Below the pieces are notes generated by a model that searched no databases, had not been told where the DNA came from, and saw only the letters and a list, made by a program, of their open reading frames with translations. This document shows, piece by piece, positions 17,413 through 26,281 of a DNA stretch of 59,292 nt. Source of the DNA: Clostridiales bacterium (GTDB taxonomy: Bacteria; Bacillota; Clostridia; Oscillospirales; CAG-272); assembly GCA_012837425.1 (NCBI GenBank), contig DURE01000005.1, positions 1 through 59,292 of the forward strand. The letters run 5' to 3'. The position numbers and the translations under genes are program-made. Every line of letters starts with the position of its first letter. Position 1 is the first letter of the stretch.

Positions 17413-18408
17413 ATGAAATTCAGAAAAATATTCCCGGTAGTTCTTGCGGTTTTACTTTTAGCCCTTCCCCTCGCCGGCTGCGCGGGCGGCAAAGATAAGG
17501 CCGACGATGTGACAATCCGTGTAGGCGGGCTTGCCGGGCCGACCTCTATCGGGCTTGTCAAGCTCATGGAGGACAACGAGGCCGGCAAGGCCGCCAACAA
17601 ATACGAATTCTCGGTCGATACCTCCCCCGATGTCCTGACTCCGAAACTCGTTCAGGGCAATCTCGACATCGCCGCCCTGCCCGCCAACCTCGCCTCGGTG
17701 CTCTACAACAACACCGACGGCAGAATTCAGCTCCTTGCAATAAACACGCTCGGCATGCTCTATATTCTGACAAAAAACACCGCCATAAATACGGTATCCG
17801 ACCTTGCCGGCAAAACCATATACGCCTCGGGCAAGGGCGCAACCCCCGAGTTCTCGCTCCGCTATATCCTGAGCGAAAATGGCCTTGACCCCGACAACGA
17901 CGTCAATATCGAGTGGAAGAGCGAGCACTCCGAGGTGGTTGCGGCACTGAGCAGCAATGAAAGCGGAATTGCCCTTTTGCCCCAGCCTTTTATAACCATC
18001 GCCCAAAACACCCTGCCCGACCTTGACATCGCTCTCGACCTTACCGAGGAGTGGAACAAGGTGGGAGACGGCACCGAGATGCTGACCGGTGTGCTTGTCG
18101 TTCGCCGCGAATTTGCCGAGGCACACCCCACGGCTCTTGCCGCATTTCTTGACGAGTACGCCGCCTCGACCGAGTTTGTCAACAAAAACATCTCTGACGC
18201 GGCACAGCTTGTCGGAAAGTTCAATATCTTCAACGCCGCCATAGCCGAGGCGGCCATACCTCACTGCAACATTACATTCATCGGCGGCTTGGACATGAAG
18301 CCGCTCATGGAGGGTTACCTGAGCGTCCTCTACAACCAAAAACCGGCCTCGGTCGGCGGGAGGCTCCCGGACGACGATTTTTACTATGTCGCTGAAGTCT
18401 CTGATTAA
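17413..18408 (+). CDS. ABC importer substrate-binding lipoprotein (SsuA/TauA/ThiY-like)
   Basis: 331-residue lipoprotein with signal peptide and lipobox LAGC (Cys23). The fold is that of the nitrate/sulfonate/taurine/thiamine-precursor binding proteins: VTIRVGGLAGPTSIGLVKLMED at the start, then QGNLDIAALPANLASVLYN, DLAGKTIYASGKGATPEFSLRYIL and a C-terminal helical part. GAGAGG 5 nt before the ATG supports the start. It heads a three-gene importer unit whose genes overlap. Ligand unknown: no thiamine, SAM or other riboswitch is seen upstream. Confidence 0.88.
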   Translation: MKFRKIFPVVLAVLLLALPLAGCAGGKDKADDVTIRVGGLAGPTSIGLVKLMEDNEAGKAANKYEFSVDTSPDVLTPKLVQGNLDIAALPANLASVLYNNTDGRIQLLAINTLGMLYILTKNTAINTVSDLAGKTIYASGKGATPEFSLRYILSENGLDPDNDVNIEWKSEHSEVVAALSSNESGIALLPQPFITIAQNTLPDLDIALDLTEEWNKVGDGTEMLTGVLVVRREFAEAHPTALAAFLDEYAASTEFVNKNISDAAQLVGKFNIFNAAIAEAAIPHCNITFIGGLDMKPLMEGYLSVLYNQKPASVGGRLPDDDFYYVAEVSD

Positions 18409-19153
18409 AAACAGGCGCGCAGGGACCGCTATCTCGGTACTTTTGGCGCTGGCCGTCTGGCAGATAGCTGCCCTTATGGTGGGAGAGCGGATTTTGCTCG
18501 CCTCCCCCTTTGCCGTTCTGAAAAGACTTATGACAATCTGGACCGAGCCCGGCTTTTTTCGCGCCATAGGCTTTAGCTTCTCGCGCATTGTCGGAGGGTT
18601 TTTGCTCGGGCTTTGTGTCGGCTCCCTCCTTGCGGTCGCCGCCGGGCGCTTTGAGATAGTCGATATCCTGCTCAGACCCCTGATGGTGACCGTAAAAACG
18701 GTTCCCGTAGCTTCGTTTATTGTCATTGCCCTTATCTGGCTCTCCCCCGCCCGGCTCTCGGTCTTTATTTCTTTTCTTATCGTACTGCCGGTGGTTTACT
18801 CAAACGTGCTCGGCGGCATACGCAGCATACCAAAGCAGATGAGCGTCATGGCCGACGTCTTTCATATGCCCTGGTACCGGTGCTTTATTTACATCTGGCT
18901 GCCGGCCGTCCGGCCCTACCTTGTCTCGGCCTGCACCGCGGCCCTCGGCATGTCCTGGAAGGCCGGTGTCGCCGCTGAGGTTATAGGTCTGCCGCAGGGT
19001 TCCATGGGCGAGGCGCTGTATGACGCGAAAATCTTTTTCAACACAACAGACCTGCTCGCCTGGACGGTTATTATCGTCATTATCAGTGTCGTATTTGAAA
19101 AGCTGTTCATGGCGCTGCTGCGGCTGGGGTTCGGGAGGCTGGTGCGGCTATGA
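18386..19153 (+). CDS. ABC importer permease (SsuC/TauC/ThiX-like)
   Basis: 255-residue BPD_transp_1 permease with about six TM helices. The EAA coupling loop is around MADVFHMPWYRCFIYIWLPA, and the SsuC-like stretch SWKAGVAAEVIGLPQGSMGEAL follows. The start overlaps the binding-protein gene by 23 nt and lacks a well-placed ribosome binding site, so translation is probably coupled. The stop overlaps the ATPase start as ATGA. It forms the membrane channel for the lipoprotein upstream. Confidence 0.88.
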   Translation: MSLKSLIKNRRAGTAISVLLALAVWQIAALMVGERILLASPFAVLKRLMTIWTEPGFFRAIGFSFSRIVGGFLLGLCVGSLLAVAAGRFEIVDILLRPLMVTVKTVPVASFIVIALIWLSPARLSVFISFLIVLPVVYSNVLGGIRSIPKQMSVMADVFHMPWYRCFIYIWLPAVRPYLVSACTAALGMSWKAGVAAEVIGLPQGSMGEALYDAKIFFNTTDLLAWTVIIVIISVVFEKLFMALLRLGFGRLVRL

Positions 19154-19740
19154 AAACCGAGGACATAAGAGTTGAAGACATCTCAAAGCGCTTCGGCTCA
19201 AAGCAGGTGCTCAAAGACTTCTCGGCGATATTTCCGGCCGGGCAGGTGAGTATAGTCATGGGCGAGTCGGGCTGCGGGAAGACCACGCTGCTGAGTCTTA
19301 TCCTCGGCATTGAGACGCCCGATGGGGGTAAAATTACCGGCGTGCCCGGGCGTATGTCGGCAGTCTTTCAGGAAGACCGGCTCTGCGAGGATTTTTCAGC
19401 CCGAACAAATGTCCGCATCACCGCCGCGAAGGGCACCACCCAAAGTGACATTGTCGATGCCCTCTCGGCGCTCGGGCTTGGCGACAACATAAAAACCCCG
19501 GCGCGTGAGCTGTCGGGCGGCATGAAGCGCCGGGTGGCAATCGCCCGCGCGATGCTTGCCGAGAGCTCGCTTGTTATCCTGGACGAACCCTTTGCCGGAC
19601 TCGACGAGGCCAACCGCGCGGCCGCAGCCGCCTTCATTCGCTCAAAACTGTGCGGCCGCACCCTGATTGCAGTCACGCATTCACACACCGACGCCGAGAT
19701 GCTCGGCGCGTGTCAGGTAATTAAGATGAGCCCTATTTAA
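19150..19740 (+). CDS. ABC importer ATP-binding protein (SsuB/TauB-like, short)
   Basis: 196 residues, shorter than the usual 240-260, but all core motifs are present: Walker A GESGCGKTT, Q-loop AVFQEDRL, signature LSGGMKRR, Walker B LVILDEPFAGLD and H-loop AVTHSH. The missing length is mainly at the C-terminus and between Walker A and the signature. The start overlaps the permease stop. A dispersed intergenic repeat begins directly after the stop, so the short end might reflect truncation by it, though the protein ends in a plausible way. Confidence 0.88.
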   Translation: MKTEDIRVEDISKRFGSKQVLKDFSAIFPAGQVSIVMGESGCGKTTLLSLILGIETPDGGKITGVPGRMSAVFQEDRLCEDFSARTNVRITAAKGTTQSDIVDALSALGLGDNIKTPARELSGGMKRRVAIARAMLAESSLVILDEPFAGLDEANRAAAAAFIRSKLCGRTLIAVTHSHTDAEMLGACQVIKMSPI

Positions 19741-19749
19741 AGGGACACG

Positions 19750-19893
19750 CACGGGGCGCTGCGCACCCCCGCGGGGACGCTTGTGAGGCTCCGCCCCGCA
19801 GGTTTACTTAGGGGGTTCTGCCCCCGTACCCCCGCTTAAGGAACTTTACCTTATGAATCCTCAAAAAACTTTTCCAAAACTATTTTACTTCGC
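19750..19893 (+). repeat. Dispersed GC-hairpin/AT-palindrome repeat, copy A
   Basis: GC-rich part with hairpin-forming GGGGTTCTGCCCCC-like units, then CCCCCGCTTAAGGAACTTTA and AATCCTCAAAAAACTTTTCC. The same order of blocks recurs at 44797-44879, 45992-46063 (inverted), 55012-55150 and, in part, 30838-30950 (inverted). Confidence 0.7.
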
Positions 19894-19966
19894 CAATAAA
19901 GCAGCGCGGTAACCGCGTTTAGTTATTAGTTAATTAGTTATCAGATGTTAGATATTAGTAAACGCA

Positions 19967-20046
19967 GGGAAACGCGGTGCATCGCTGTGTTGTCGCGCTC
20001 TACGATAAGTGGCGGAAGGCGCGCCGGCGACCGCAGGTCGCTCTTC
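19967..20046 (+). repeat. Second dispersed element, copy A
   Basis: Contains GTGTTGTCGCGCTCT (19987-20001), identical to 45097-45111, and the hairpin unit GCGACC-GCA-GGTCGC within 20019-20041, which is repeated inverted at 30778-30803 and in degraded form near 44954-44976. The non-coding gap 19741-20093 otherwise holds only copy A of the first repeat and a terminator. Confidence 0.6.
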
Positions 20047-20065
20047 AGGGCTTTAAGAAAATCTG

Positions 20066-20092
20066 AAAGGCCGACGGTATGTCGGCCTTTTC
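20066..20092. terminator. Intrinsic terminator between convergent genes
   Basis: Perfect 10-bp stem AAAGGCCGAC / GTCGGCCTTT with a five-base loop and a T-run on the plus strand. It directly abuts the end of the minus-strand FAD oxidoreductase gene. Confidence 0.85.
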
Positions 20093-20093
20093 A

Positions 20094-21392
20094 TTACTGA
20101 GCAATATTTTTTTCGGGAACCGTCGCCCCCAGCGCCTCAAGCGCCTGTATAAGCCTGTGATAATCCACCTGCCCCACACAGGTTTTTTCCCGGGCGGCAA
20201 GTGCTGCCGCCGTCCCGGCGACCTGTCCCATCGACATGCAGGCGGCCTGCACCCTCACCGCGCTGTTGGTCTCGGTGTCACTCGACACCGTCCGTCCGGC
20301 CACCAGCAGATAGCGCGAGCCGCGCGGGATCAGCGCGCCGTAGGGTATTGTCGGCATAACACCCTTCTCAAGGTAAACTATATACACGCCGCCCCCGTCG
20401 AGCTTGTGCAGGTCAATGGGATAAAAGCAATAGGACACCGCGTCGTCATAAACATAGCCCGACAGATACTTGTCGGCTGTCATGGTCTTCTCGCCGACAA
20501 TCCGGCAGCTCTCGCGTATCCCGCACTCGGCGGCGTAAACCTTCACCCTGATATTCCCACAGCCCCTGATCTGCCTGAACAGCTTCAGAATGGTATAGAG
20601 AATTCTCCGGCCTTCGAGTTCCATCGCCGTCTTTGACCCCGAATCCTCGGTGCCAGGGCAGGGGATGTGCATATTCACCCGTCGGGCCAAAAGCATCTCA
20701 TAGGGCGACTTCCAGCTGAAAACCTCACGCTCAAGCTCCCCCGCCTCTATTGCGGTCTCAAATACCCTCTCAACCTCGTCCTTGTCGACATCCTCAATCC
20801 GGTAGCCCTCAAGCCTGTTTTCAAGCGTCGCCGGCTGGAGCACCTTACTTCTCACCCGCTCGTAGCCCAGCATTCCAGCCAGATTTGCGTCGCCGGTAGC
20901 GTCGACCGCCGCACGGGCGCGCAGAGCATAAAGGCCCTCCTTTCCGGTCACCCCGACTATAAGGCCGCCGCCCGGCGCCTCCTCGGCAAATGATATCATG
21001 CTGTGAAGCAGAATGTCAACACCGTTTAACACACATACGCGGTCAAGTGTGGCGGCAAGCTGAAAGCCGTCCACCCTTATCTGCTGCCTGAAATGCTTCT
21101 TGGTATAGTCGTTGTCGGGCAGCACCGCGCCGCCCTCGGCCGCCAGCTCCTCCATCAGCTCCCAGCAGGGGCCGGTTATCAGCTGCTTGTCCCAAAAATT
21201 AAATATCCCGGGGAAATTGACATATCCGGCGGTCATGGTCCCGCCGAGCAGCCCGTTCTTCTCCACCAGAAGCGTCCGCGCACCGGCTCTTGCCGCGGCC
21301 ACCGCGGCAAAAACACCGGCCGTGCCTCCGCCGGCAACCAGCACGTCATATTCCCCGCGTATGCCGACCGTCTTTTTTATTTGTGTCTCCAT
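20094..21392 (-). CDS. FAD-dependent oxidoreductase (FAD_oxidored family)
   Basis: 432 residues with the dinucleotide-binding motif VLVAGGGTAGVFAAVAAARAG at residues 17-37 and a second Gly-rich FAD contact, AVDATGDANLAGMLG. The C-terminus has IPYGALIPRGSRYLLVAGRTVS, typical of PF12831 proteins often found among carbohydrate or amine catabolic genes. GGAGG is 6 nt before the ATG. There is no signal peptide, so it is cytoplasmic. It stands alone, divergent from the diguanylate cyclase gene. Substrate unknown. Confidence 0.88.
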   Translation of the reverse strand: METQIKKTVGIRGEYDVLVAGGGTAGVFAAVAAARAGARTLLVEKNGLLGGTMTAGYVNFPGIFNFWDKQLITGPCWELMEELAAEGGAVLPDNDYTKKHFRQQIRVDGFQLAATLDRVCVLNGVDILLHSMISFAEEAPGGGLIVGVTGKEGLYALRARAAVDATGDANLAGMLGYERVRSKVLQPATLENRLEGYRIEDVDKDEVERVFETAIEAGELEREVFSWKSPYEMLLARRVNMHIPCPGTEDSGSKTAMELEGRRILYTILKLFRQIRGCGNIRVKVYAAECGIRESCRIVGEKTMTADKYLSGYVYDDAVSYCFYPIDLHKLDGGGVYIVYLEKGVMPTIPYGALIPRGSRYLLVAGRTVSSDTETNSAVRVQAACMSMGQVAGTAAALAAREKTCVGQVDYHRLIQALEALGATVPEKNIAQ

Positions 21393-21480
21393 TTCATGCC
21401 TCCGTTCGTTTTTTTTAATTCTATCATCTTAGGCAGATTATTTCAACCATAAAAATTTTCGGGAAATTTATACTTTTATC

Positions 21481-21509
21481 TTGATTTTTCATGGTAAATA
21501 CTGTATAAT
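21481..21509 (+). promoter_or_regulatory. Sigma-A promoter of the diguanylate cyclase gene
   Basis: TTGATT (21481-21486), 17-nt spacer, TATAAT (21504-21509). The leader to the ATG at 21642 is about 125 nt and shows no recognised riboswitch. Confidence 0.7.
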
Positions 21510-21641
21510 GTATTTGTGTAAAATCCGACTTCTTTATCGGCCGCTAAATTTACCGCAAATGCTCGACTCATCCATTAAATTGCTTGCATAATATAATTTA
21601 ATTGTCTGATATTAAAGAAACATTGAATCGGAGGACGGAAC

Positions 21642-22523
21642 ATGGAATTCAAAAAACCGGCTGACAACGGCCCGGCTTTGTCAGACAAGCTGGACGAGGC
21701 CATCGCCCATGTCTTTCAGTCCGACGGCAACAAAAGCGTTGAGAGCAGTGTGATTATATACCTCAGAAAATTGCCCGGAAAAACCCCTGAAGGCAACAAT
21801 ATCTCAGAAATACTGAAGCTGGTTTCCGACCAGGACGGGGTGGCCGAGTGCGAGCTCAGATTCCGCGGCTGCGAGGGCGAGGGCAATTCTGTCTGGTTCA
21901 AAACCAAAATGAAGCTGCTTGAGTGCACCGATGTCAGCCACACGATTGCCGCCGTTTTTGAAAATATCACAACCAAAAAAACGCTTGAGAACCTGCGCCG
22001 GAACCAGGCACTGCAGGCGGCGCTCGAGGCGGCCCACAAGGATTCGGCCACCGGGGTCTACAACAAGTATTTCACCGAGGATATTATAAGGGACAAGCTC
22101 TCGGAGAGCGACGGAGAACTTTGTCTGCTTTTGATTCTCGACATCGACCTGCTGAAAAACATCAACGACACATACGGGCACCCTATCGGTGATTTGACGC
22201 TCAAGAAAGTCGCCGACGTCATGTGCTCCTGCCTGCGCAAAGGAGACATTATCGGACGGATAGGCGGCGATGAGTTTATGGCCCTTTTGTGCGGGGTAAA
22301 AAACGAGGAGACGGCGCGAGAACTTGTCGAGCGCCTGTTGTCCCGGGTTGCCGAAACCAAAATCTGCGGTTTTAACCTCAGCGTCAGTATAGGCTGCATT
22401 CTGACCGAAGCCGGCACCGAGGACTTTGACACACTCTACCGCAAAGCCGACAAGGCGCTCTATAACGTCAAGAGAAAAAACAAAAACCATTACGAATTCT
22501 ACACCCCCAACATAGACCTGTAA
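21642..22523 (+). CDS. GGDEF diguanylate cyclase with PAS-like N-terminus
   Basis: 293 residues. Residues 20-125 look like a PAS/PAC sensor (FENITTKKTLE at its end); the rest is a GGDEF domain making cyclic-di-GMP from two GTP. The active-site motif GGDEF is intact at residues 208-212, preceded by LDIDLLKNINDTYGHPIGD. The inhibitory I-site RxxD (RKGD) is at the correct distance, five residues before GGDEF, so product inhibition is likely. No signal peptide or TM is seen, so it is a soluble cytoplasmic sensor. GGAGGA is 6 nt before the ATG. Confidence 0.95.
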   Translation: MEFKKPADNGPALSDKLDEAIAHVFQSDGNKSVESSVIIYLRKLPGKTPEGNNISEILKLVSDQDGVAECELRFRGCEGEGNSVWFKTKMKLLECTDVSHTIAAVFENITTKKTLENLRRNQALQAALEAAHKDSATGVYNKYFTEDIIRDKLSESDGELCLLLILDIDLLKNINDTYGHPIGDLTLKKVADVMCSCLRKGDIIGRIGGDEFMALLCGVKNEETARELVERLLSRVAETKICGFNLSVSIGCILTEAGTEDFDTLYRKADKALYNVKRKNKNHYEFYTPNIDL

Positions 22524-22542
22524 ACCGGTAAAATCGTTATGG

Positions 22543-22570
22543 TTGCCCTGTTTTTTTTTATTGGTATAAT
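22543..22570 (+). promoter_or_regulatory. Promoter of the cation efflux gene
   Basis: TTGCCC (22543-22548), 16-nt spacer, TATAAT (22565-22570), about 48 nt before the start codon. Confidence 0.6.
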
Positions 22571-22617
22571 AGCATTATAGCAATAAATCCGCAAACCCCA
22601 AAGAAAGCGCAAAGTCA

Positions 22618-23550
22618 ATGAAGAAACACAAAAAAAATGCCGGAAAAAATATCCTTACCGCCTTTTTGCTCAACTTAGGATTTGTTATCATAGAGATTGC
22701 CGGCGGCCTGTATACCGGCAGCGTAGCCATCCTCTCAGACTCGATTCATGACCTGGGAGACTGCATTGCTATCGGCAGCGCGTATTTTCTTGAGCGCTAC
22801 TCACGCTCACAACCGACCGAGACCTATACTTACGGCTACCGGCGATATTCTATAGTGTCGGCAATAATCAGCTCTCTCGTTCTCCTTGTCGGCAGCGGAA
22901 TTGTGGTTTACTCCTCGGTGGCAAGGCTGCTCAGCCCCGCCGAGCCCAGGTCCGACATGATGATAATTCTTGCCGTCTTCGGAGTCGCGGTCAACGGCTA
23001 TGCGGCATACCGCACGCATCGCGGCAGCTTCAACGAACGCGCGATAAGCCTGCATATGCTCGAGGATGTGTTGGGCTGGGCGGTGGTTCTTTTAGGCAGC
23101 ATTGTAATGTATATTTTCAGGGGACATACCATCGCGCTTTATGTCGACCCGGTGATGTCGCTCCTTGTCGCGGCCTTCATAATCTATAATATTGTCATCC
23201 ACCTGCGCGACGCCTTTGCAGTGCTGCTTGAGCGCGCGCCGGCCGGCTTTGATACCGCGGCGTATAAGGCCGCGCTCGGCGAGGTCGAAGGGGCTTTGTC
23301 GATACACCATCTGCATGTCTGGAGCTTTGACGGTGAAACGGCTATAGCTACGCTGCATGTAGTCGTCCCGGCCGGCTACAGCATATCCGACACAACCCGG
23401 GTGAAGCACAGGATTTACGAGATAAGTGAAAAATTTGGTATCAGCCACCTGACCGTACAGACCGACGCCGAGGGCAACGGCTGCTACGGCCAGGATTGCC
23501 TGATAGGCAGGGACTATAGCCAATATCACGGTGATAACCACAGGCACTGA
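22618..23550 (+). CDS. Cation diffusion facilitator (CzcD/ZitB-type metal efflux)
   Basis: 310-residue CDF protein exporting Zn2+ or a similar divalent cation in exchange for protons. Six TM helices are followed by a cytoplasmic domain with HHLHVWSFDGE. The transport-site residues are visible in TM2 (ILSDSIHDLGD) and TM5 (SLHMLEDVLGW), matching the HxxxD pairs of the family. The C-terminus is Cys/His-containing (GCYGQDCLIG...HGDNHRH), a possible metal-sensing tail. No strong ribosome binding site precedes the ATG. The SGNH hydrolase gene follows after 31 bp. Confidence 0.93.
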   Translation: MKKHKKNAGKNILTAFLLNLGFVIIEIAGGLYTGSVAILSDSIHDLGDCIAIGSAYFLERYSRSQPTETYTYGYRRYSIVSAIISSLVLLVGSGIVVYSSVARLLSPAEPRSDMMIILAVFGVAVNGYAAYRTHRGSFNERAISLHMLEDVLGWAVVLLGSIVMYIFRGHTIALYVDPVMSLLVAAFIIYNIVIHLRDAFAVLLERAPAGFDTAAYKAALGEVEGALSIHHLHVWSFDGETAIATLHVVVPAGYSISDTTRVKHRIYEISEKFGISHLTVQTDAEGNGCYGQDCLIGRDYSQYHGDNHRH

Positions 23551-23581
23551 TATAAAAACCCGACACAGAAAGGACAAAAAT

Positions 23582-24232
23582 ATGGCTGACGCAAGTATTC
23601 TTCATGGCAAGACGCTGGTTGCACTGGGCGACTCGTTATTTCACGGCAACAAGGACTGCCGGGGCAAAACCTGGCTTGAGCTGCTCGCCGCAAAGCAGGA
23701 CATGACCCTTTACAACTACGGTCAGAACGGAAACACAGTAGCATATCAGGAGCTTGAGGCGCAGAAGCTGCCCCCGATGTGCGTAAGATATGCCGACATG
23801 GCAGACGGCGCTGATTATGTTGTGGTAATTGGCGGAGCCAACGACAAGCGCCTCAATGTCCCGCTCGGCGACGACGACTCTACCGACATCTCGACCTTTT
23901 GCGGCGCGCTGAACACGCTCATATCAGGGCTTACCGCCAAATACCCGAGGGCCAAAATCCTGTTTATGACCAATTACAATCGCTGGCCGTCAAAAAACAA
24001 GCCTGGCCTTTCGGACATTGACTATGTGCTGGCAATGGAGCGGGTCTGCAAGCGGTTTGCGCTGCCCTGCTTTAACAACTACTACAATTCCGGCATCTCC
24101 TTCCAGAACCCGGCGCAGCTTGCCTGGATTGACGAGGGGGTAGTGCACGGCGAGCAGCCTAACCACCATTTCTCGGCCGAGGCCTACGCCTGGTTGCTGC
24201 CGAAATACGAGGCTCTGCTCGCCGCACTTTGA
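23582..24232 (+). CDS. SGNH/GDSL hydrolase
   Basis: 216 residues. The frame is open earlier, but AAAGGAC six nt before the ATG at 23582 defines the start. Family blocks are visible: block I VALGDSLF with nucleophile Ser18, a block III equivalent VIGGANDK, and block V with Asp and His in IDEGVVHGEQPNHHFS. It is probably an esterase or deacetylase of a small ester or carbohydrate. No signal peptide, so cytoplasmic. It is likely co-transcribed with the cation efflux gene, although a functional link is not obvious. Confidence 0.88.
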   Translation: MADASILHGKTLVALGDSLFHGNKDCRGKTWLELLAAKQDMTLYNYGQNGNTVAYQELEAQKLPPMCVRYADMADGADYVVVIGGANDKRLNVPLGDDDSTDISTFCGALNTLISGLTAKYPRAKILFMTNYNRWPSKNKPGLSDIDYVLAMERVCKRFALPCFNNYYNSGISFQNPAQLAWIDEGVVHGEQPNHHFSAEAYAWLLPKYEALLAAL

Positions 24233-24301
24233 TTCTACGGCAGCCGGCCTCGAAAATGCCTCGGTTGGAAGTGTCCCGAAGAAGTTTTTTATCATAAATC
24301 C

Positions 24302-24330
24302 TTGCACTTGACTTTACAATTCTGTATAAT
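24302..24330 (+). promoter_or_regulatory. Sigma-A promoter of the solute-binding lipoprotein gene
   Basis: TTGCAC (24302-24307), 17-nt spacer, TATAAT (24325-24330), about 100 nt before the start at 24430. Confidence 0.65.
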
Positions 24331-24429
24331 TATAAATGCACCCGGATTGGTTGTGAGGAATAATCCGGGAACAACTCGGCAATTGTTAGGAACCCGAAGG
24401 ACAAATTTTATACAGGAGGAGTGCAGTTT

Positions 24430-25923
24430 ATGAAAAAACTGGCGGCAATCTTTTTGTGTTTTGTTTTTGTTTTTCCGTTATCTGCCGGCTGCGCACGGGA
24501 CCAGGGGTCCGACACCCCGGCCGATACCACAACCTCGGATTTGCTTGACACCTCAGACTCAGACGAAACCTCAGCTGAGACAGAGCTGGTTGAGGATGAT
24601 TTGGGAGATGACATTGACTTTGGCGGCGAGAGCGCCGGTATACTGTACTGGTCGGACGTGCAGAATGCCGAATTCGAGGTCAAAGAGATTAGCGGAGACC
24701 TAATCGGTGATGCGATTTACGCGCGGAACCAGGCAATTGAGGAACGCCTGGGAGTTGAGCTCAAGTGGGTTGGCGTGTCCGGGAACTATGAAAATCAGGC
24801 GGGCTTTGTCTCGGCGGCCAATAACGATGTGCTCGCCGGCGGCATGTCGTATGACATTTTCGCTGGCTACAGCATGACTGCCGCGACTCTCGCGCTCAGA
24901 GGCTGTACCCAGAACCTCTTAGTCCTCGATTATCTGAATTTTGAAAAACCCTGGTGGCCCGACAGCCTCATTAACCAGTCGACCATTTCCGACAAGCTCT
25001 ACTTCTGCTCGGGCGACATATCCTGCAACCTGCTTTACATGATGTATACCGTCTATTTCAACAAGGACCTGGTTACTGAATACAACCTTGAAAATCCCTA
25101 TGAGCTGGTTTACGACAACAGGTGGACTGTTGACAAGTTGATTGAATTGAGTACCGACCTCTACCGCGACTTAAACGGGAACGGCGTGGCCGACCAGGGC
25201 GACCGCTTCGGGCTGGTGACAAGGGCCATCTTCTATGATTCCTTCTTCTGGGGCTCGGGGCTTACCGAAATTGAAAAGGATGCAAGCGGCAATCTGGTGA
25301 TATCAGAAAACTGGGACAGTGAGAAGACCCTTTACCTCCTGGAGAAACTCTGCCCGTTTTTCCATGAGAGCGGCGACACCTTCACCGCCACCGACGGGGC
25401 GGGCTTATACAATATTTTCGGTTCGGGCAACTCGCTCTTTGCCCTGACCGAGGCGCAGTACAGTATCAAGGGCTTTGCGGCGTCGGGCGTGAACTACGGA
25501 GTGGTGCCGGTTCCGAAATACGACTCCGAGCAGAAAAACCACGTAACCATACTATCATTCCCCTATACAATGTATTCAATCTCCTTTGCGACACAGAAGG
25601 CCAACATGGCGTCTGCGGTGCTCGAGTGCTATGCCTCCGAATCCTACCGCAAGGTGACGCCGGCGGTTTTTGAAATTTCGTTTAAGTACAAGTACTCAAG
25701 CGGCAGCGACGATGTCGTTATGTGGGATATTGTCAGGGAGAGTGTTTCATTTGAGCTGGGCAGGATATTTACCACAAGTCTCAACAACCTCAGCTACAGT
25801 CTGTTCCGCAATGCCGTAATAAACAATGCGGCCGCGTCCTGGACAACGAATTTCAAAGTAAACCGCAGGGTACTTGAAAAGCTGATTGAAAACATTCAGG
25901 GAACCATGGACTCGCTCGGTTAA
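24430..25923 (+). CDS. Orphan extracellular solute-binding lipoprotein (family 1-like)
   Basis: 497 residues from the ATG at 24430; AGGAGG is properly spaced from it, and too close to the in-frame GTG nine nt earlier. Signal peptide with lipobox LSAGCA, then a Thr/Ser/Asp/Glu-rich linker. The mature part has IGDAIYARNQAIEERLGVEL, typical of sugar-binding proteins abundant in gut Clostridia. An Asp-rich DLNGNGVADQGDRFG resembles a calcium-binding loop in the same family. No permease or ATPase genes are adjacent. It is a paralogue of the protein at 43322-44794. Ligand unknown, probably oligosaccharide. Confidence 0.87.
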   Translation: MKKLAAIFLCFVFVFPLSAGCARDQGSDTPADTTTSDLLDTSDSDETSAETELVEDDLGDDIDFGGESAGILYWSDVQNAEFEVKEISGDLIGDAIYARNQAIEERLGVELKWVGVSGNYENQAGFVSAANNDVLAGGMSYDIFAGYSMTAATLALRGCTQNLLVLDYLNFEKPWWPDSLINQSTISDKLYFCSGDISCNLLYMMYTVYFNKDLVTEYNLENPYELVYDNRWTVDKLIELSTDLYRDLNGNGVADQGDRFGLVTRAIFYDSFFWGSGLTEIEKDASGNLVISENWDSEKTLYLLEKLCPFFHESGDTFTATDGAGLYNIFGSGNSLFALTEAQYSIKGFAASGVNYGVVPVPKYDSEQKNHVTILSFPYTMYSISFATQKANMASAVLECYASESYRKVTPAVFEISFKYKYSSGSDDVVMWDIVRESVSFELGRIFTTSLNNLSYSLFRNAVINNAAASWTTNFKVNRRVLEKLIENIQGTMDSLG

Positions 25924-25937
25924 AAGCTGAATATTAC

Positions 25938-25969
25938 AAAACACCGGCGCCGGGTTGCCGGTGTTTTGC
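25938..25969 (+). terminator. Intrinsic terminator after the solute-binding gene
   Basis: Perfect 11-bp stem AAAACACCGGC / GCCGGTGTTTT (25938-25948, 25957-25967) ending in a T-run, 14 nt after the stop codon. The rest of the gap to 26281 holds only the promoter of the next gene. Confidence 0.85.
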
Positions 25970-26210
25970 TTTGGGTTGTGCGGGAAAAGGGGCCGGGAGT
26001 CACAGCCACGCCAATTTATTGAGCAACCCTGACCGATGCCAGAAAAATTATAGCGTCCTCCCCGCCCGTAACCATATTAAACAGTATATTACAAAATATT
26101 TTCCCTAGGTCCGGCAGAAACCGGTTGTTCTCGGCAAACGCAGTTGATTAAAACCCGCGTTTTTTGTTGACCGAAATCGTATAATTATCTGGTATTTTGT
26201 GCGGCGGACA

Positions 26211-26219
26211 TGATATAAT
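26211..26219 (+). promoter_or_regulatory. Extended -10 promoter of the threonine-aldolase-like gene
   Basis: TGATATAAT (TGn plus TATAAT at 26214-26219) with no good -35 box. The start codon is about 63 nt downstream. Confidence 0.5.
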
Positions 26220-26281
26220 GTAAGTACCGGCGGGCTTTAAATCTGCCCGGGCGATACAAAACACAAGGAACGGTAAAGACA

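Noticed and set aside
17458-18726. 422-codon minus-strand frame opposite the binding-protein and permease genes
   Set aside because: Mirror effect of GC-rich codons; the plus strand has signal peptide, lipobox and overlapping ABC genes.
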